The notes under the pieces are model-generated. The model was given only the letters and a program-made list of their open reading frames with translations, did not search any database and was not told the origin of the DNA. The translations under genes were made by a program, and so were the position numbers. Below, piece by piece: positions 21,628-24,022 of a stretch of DNA of 24,022 nucleotides. Source of the DNA: JBFGWM01 sp041588495 (GTDB lineage Bacteria; Pseudomonadota; Gammaproteobacteria; Pseudomonadales; JBFGWM01); the NCBI GenBank assembly GCA_041588495.1, contig JBFGWM010000014.1, forward strand, positions 1 to 24,022. The letters are read 5' to 3'. Each line of letters begins with the position of its first letter. Position 1 is the first letter of the stretch.

Positions 21628-21931
21628 GTCTGGCTGACCCTTGCTGTGCTTTTTATCTGGGTGATCGTTGTCTTGGCGGTCCGGAGAAAAGCGCCCGAAA
21701 CAGGACTGTTTGAAACGCCAGCAGCAGGCAGTCCAACCGATCCTGACCGGCGTTTAACAGAGCTCCCGGGAGTGCCCGATTGCCTTGCTATCATAACAAA
21801 AACCAGTACAGTATATACTACACTTGCAGGGGCGATTTAAGACCACCGCCGGTGACTGATTGCTGTCCGACCTCCGGATTTTCAGACGGCCCCGAACCAG
21901 GAATTCTGCATAATAACAATGGATTTTCATC
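21628..21931. other. Divergent intergenic region with AT-rich core
   Basis: This 304-bp stretch separates the small - strand gene from the secretion gene. It contains an extended -10 promoter facing left (21790-21798), a perfect palindrome CTCCCGGGAG (21763-21772) and an AT-rich core with the perfect palindrome AGTATATACT (21810-21819). Toward the secretion gene, CATAAT at 21909-21914 is the only -10-like hexamer and no -35 partner is clear. A 72-codon + strand frame (21622-21840) starts with a hydrophobic helix but lacks a ribosome site. Confidence 0.6.
21790..21798 (-). promoter_or_regulatory. Extended -10 promoter for the small - strand gene
   Basis: Read on the - strand this is TGT followed by TATGAT, an extended -10 element (TGN plus a five-of-six hexamer). 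No good -35 box lies upstream, as is common for extended -10 promoters. Transcription would begin near 21783 and run about 155 nt before the ATG at 21627. Confidence 0.4.
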
Positions 21932-24022
21932 ATGGCTGATACCTCTACAGCGGCTGAGTCCCGTCCGGAAGCTGCGCCGAAACGCGTGACCAGTTCGGTG
22001 GTTGACTCCCACGACGACCCGTTGCTGGGTTGCCTGGTTCTGCTGACGAAGCTTTATCACAAGCCGTTTTCCGCGGACTCGCTGCGTGCAGGTCTGCCGC
22101 TGGTCAACAACCGCCTGACGCCGAGCCTGTTTCAGCGCGCGGCCCAGCGCGCGGATCTCTCCTCCAAGATCGTACGTCGGCCGCTGAAGAAAATTTCCGC
22201 GCTGATCCTGCCCTGCGTTCTCATCCTGCGGAACGAGCAGGCCTGTGTGCTGGTGTCTCTCGATCAGAAAAAAGGCACCGCGGTGGTGTTGCAGCCGGAG
22301 TCGGGAGACGGCGAGCACGAGGTGCAGCTCAAGGACATCGGCAAGGAATACAGCGGTTACGCAATATTTGTACGCCGCGAACACAAGTTCGACGAGCGTA
22401 CGCCGGAACTCCTGCGCATTCAGAAGAAGAACTGGTTCTGGGGCACGCTGGCATCCAGCTGGCACATTTACCGCGACGTGTTGGTGGCCTCGCTCCTGCT
22501 CAACATTTTTGCGATCGCCAACCCACTGTTCGTCATGAACGTGTACGACCGCGTGGTGCCGAACAACGCGATCGAAACCCTCTGGGTGCTCGCCATCGGC
22601 ATTACCGTCGTTTACGGTTTCGACCTTCTGTTGAGGACGTTGCGCGGTCACTTCATCGAGGTGGCGGGGAAGAAGTCCGACATCATGCTTTCCTCGCAGA
22701 TCTTCGAGAAGGTCATGGGGCTCAAGCTGTCGGCGCGGCCGCCCTCGGTCGGCGCCTTCGCAAACAACCTGCGTGAGTTCGAGAGCGTCCGCAACTTCAT
22801 CACGTCGGGCACCATCGCCACCCTGATCGACTTGCCGTTCGTGGTCCTTTTCCTGCTCGTGATCTGGTTCATTGGCGGCCCCATCGTGATTGTTCCCGCG
22901 ATGGCGATTCCGATCATCATCCTCTACGGCGTGATGATCCAGGGTCCGCTGCGGGGTTCGGTGGAAGCCACCTTCCGCGCCTCGGCGCAGAAGAACGCGA
23001 CCCTCATCGAGAGCCTGACCGGCATGGAGACCATCAAGGCGCTGGGTGCGGAAGGCCCGGTTCAGCGCAAGTGGGAGAACAACGTCGGCCACATCGCCAA
23101 CTGGGGCGTGAAGTCGCGGCTGATTTCCTCGTCTTCTGTGAACATGGCGACGTTCATCCAGCAGATGGCATCGGTCGCCGTGGTCGTGTTCGGGGTGTAC
23201 CTGATCTCGGACAAGGAAATGACCATGGGCGCCCTGATCGCCTGCGTGATCCTGACCGGACGCGCGGTGGCGCCGATGGGGCAGGTCGCCAACCTCGCCG
23301 CCAACTTCTTCCAGACGGTGACCGCGCTGAAGTCGCTGAACCAGATCATGGAACTTCCGGTCGAGCGCGAGGCGGGACGCTCGTTCGTGCACCGGCCCTC
23401 GCTGGAAGGGGACATCGAGTTTCACGACGTCAGTTTCCAGTATCCGGGCGCCGAGGTCGCCTCACTGAAGAACGTCTCCTTCCGCCTGAAGAAGGGCGAG
23501 AAACTGGCCATCATCGGCCGCATCGGTTCCGGCAAGACCACCCTGGAAAAACTTTTGCTCGGGCTGTACGAACCGACTTCAGGTTCGGTCACCCTGGACG
23601 GTATCGATCTCAACCAGATCGACCCGGCCGACCTGCGACGGAACATCGGCTACATTCCGCAGGACATCATGCTGTTCTTCGGCACGGTGCGCGAGAACAT
23701 CGTCTATCACGCGCCGTTCGCCGATGACGGCGCGGTGATTCGTGCGGCGGAAATCGCCGGGGTGGACGAGTTCGTCAACCGCCACCCGCAGGGTTTCGAC
23801 ATGCTCGTCGGCGAGCGGGGCGAACGCCTGTCGGGCGGCCAGCGCCAAAGCATTGCGGTGGCCCGGGCCCTGTTGCTCGACCCGCCAATCATGCTGATGG
23901 ACGAGCCCAGCAACTCGATGGACAACAGTACCGAGGACAACCTCAAGACAAAGCTGAAGGGTGTGCTGAAGGACAAGACGGTCATCCTGATTACCCACAA
24001 GGCATCTCTACTCGACCTGGTC
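21932..24022 (+). CDS. lapB: Type I secretion ABC transporter, LapB-like (3' end outside window)
   Basis: The open frame gives 697 residues without a stop; about 20 or so more are expected outside the window. It is the inner-membrane permease-ATPase of a type I secretion system that exports large RTX proteins or adhesins together with an HlyD-type adaptor and a TolC-type channel. Residues about 26-150 form a C39-peptidase-like domain (DDPLLGCLVLLTKLYHKPFS) in which the catalytic cysteine position is Pro30, so it should bind rather than cut substrate. Membrane helices begin near 183. The ATPase has Walker A GRIGSGKTT (529-537), LSGGQ (633-637), Walker B with Asp657-Glu658 and His689. The ribosome site is weak (GGAT). 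The substrate and partner genes are not in the window. Confidence 0.92.
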   Translation, partial: MADTSTAAESRPEAAPKRVTSSVVDSHDDPLLGCLVLLTKLYHKPFSADSLRAGLPLVNNRLTPSLFQRAAQRADLSSKIVRRPLKKISALILPCVLILRNEQACVLVSLDQKKGTAVVLQPESGDGEHEVQLKDIGKEYSGYAIFVRREHKFDERTPELLRIQKKNWFWGTLASSWHIYRDVLVASLLLNIFAIANPLFVMNVYDRVVPNNAIETLWVLAIGITVVYGFDLLLRTLRGHFIEVAGKKSDIMLSSQIFEKVMGLKLSARPPSVGAFANNLREFESVRNFITSGTIATLIDLPFVVLFLLVIWFIGGPIVIVPAMAIPIIILYGVMIQGPLRGSVEATFRASAQKNATLIESLTGMETIKALGAEGPVQRKWENNVGHIANWGVKSRLISSSSVNMATFIQQMASVAVVVFGVYLISDKEMTMGALIACVILTGRAVAPMGQVANLAANFFQTVTALKSLNQIMELPVEREAGRSFVHRPSLEGDIEFHDVSFQYPGAEVASLKNVSFRLKKGEKLAIIGRIGSGKTTLEKLLLGLYEPTSGSVTLDGIDLNQIDPADLRRNIGYIPQDIMLFFGTVRENIVYHAPFADDGAVIRAAEIAGVDEFVNRHPQGFDMLVGERGERLSGGQRQSIAVARALLLDPPIMLMDEPSNSMDNSTEDNLKTKLKGVLKDKTVILITHKASLLDLV

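Noticed and set aside
21130..21840. 236-codon + strand frame covering the region of the small - strand gene
   Set aside because: The central part is the complement of the 112-residue gene, which has a ribosome site and a family-like sequence. Only the last 72 codons are considered separately.
22030..22776. 248-codon + strand frame
   Set aside because: It is out of frame within the LapB-type gene, whose continuous frame has all ABC transporter motifs.
21818..23425. 535-codon - strand open frame
   Set aside because: It is antisense to the LapB-type transporter and rich in His/Arg/Asp/Gln as expected from the complement of the real frame.
1..24022. CRISPR arrays, tRNA/rRNA genes, insertion sequences, phage or toxin-antitoxin genes
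   Set aside because: No regularly spaced direct repeats, cloverleaf, transposase motif or terminal inverted repeats were found by eye on either strand.

Overview
The window is chromosomal DNA from a GC-rich member of the Gammaproteobacteria. The evidence is the E. coli-like gene order of the S10-spc-alpha ribosomal protein cluster, the close match of most ribosomal proteins to E. coli lengths and motifs, and a downstream uvrA / MFS / ssb block with a YajR-like transporter. A free-living lineage near the Chromatiales/Ectothiorhodospiraceae is my guess from general character only; no marker in the window proves it.

Layout: (1) 1-160 is the 3' end of tuf (EF-Tu). (2) A strong sigma70-type promoter (TTGACA-17-TAGAAT, 197-225) and a short leader with a hairpin precede 28 tightly packed + strand genes from rpsJ to rplQ (294-14061). 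These are the S10 block (rpsJ to rpsQ), the spc block (rplN to rpmJ, including secY) and the alpha block (rpsM, rpsK, rpsD, rpoA, rplQ). The S10 and spc blocks have no room for a promoter between them. The alpha block has a 128-bp upstream gap with a plausible promoter. (3) A perfect hairpin plus T-rich tract (14103-14131) ends this cluster and lies inside the last codons of convergent uvrA. (4) uvrA (-) and a YajR-like MFS transporter (+) diverge from a 76-bp gap whose two candidate -10 boxes overlap. (5) ssb (+) has its own promoter. It is followed by an RmlD-like protein lacking the usual catalytic lysine and, 10 bp later, a GalE/WbpP-like epimerase. (6) A small conserved - strand gene of unknown function (112 aa) faces away from a type I secretion ABC transporter of the LapB class, which runs off the right edge.

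How the genes work together: the left 14 kb builds the ribosome, the Sec channel and the RNA polymerase alpha subunit. The middle covers nucleotide-excision repair and single-stranded DNA handling. The right end moves toward the cell surface: sugar-nucleotide enzymes, then an exporter of the type that secretes giant RTX adhesins. I see no tRNA, rRNA, CRISPR, insertion sequence or phage gene. I found no clear novel multi-gene system. The points most worth a second look are the terminator that doubles as the UvrA tail, the catalytically altered RmlD-like protein, and the AT-rich divergent region upstream of the secretion gene.
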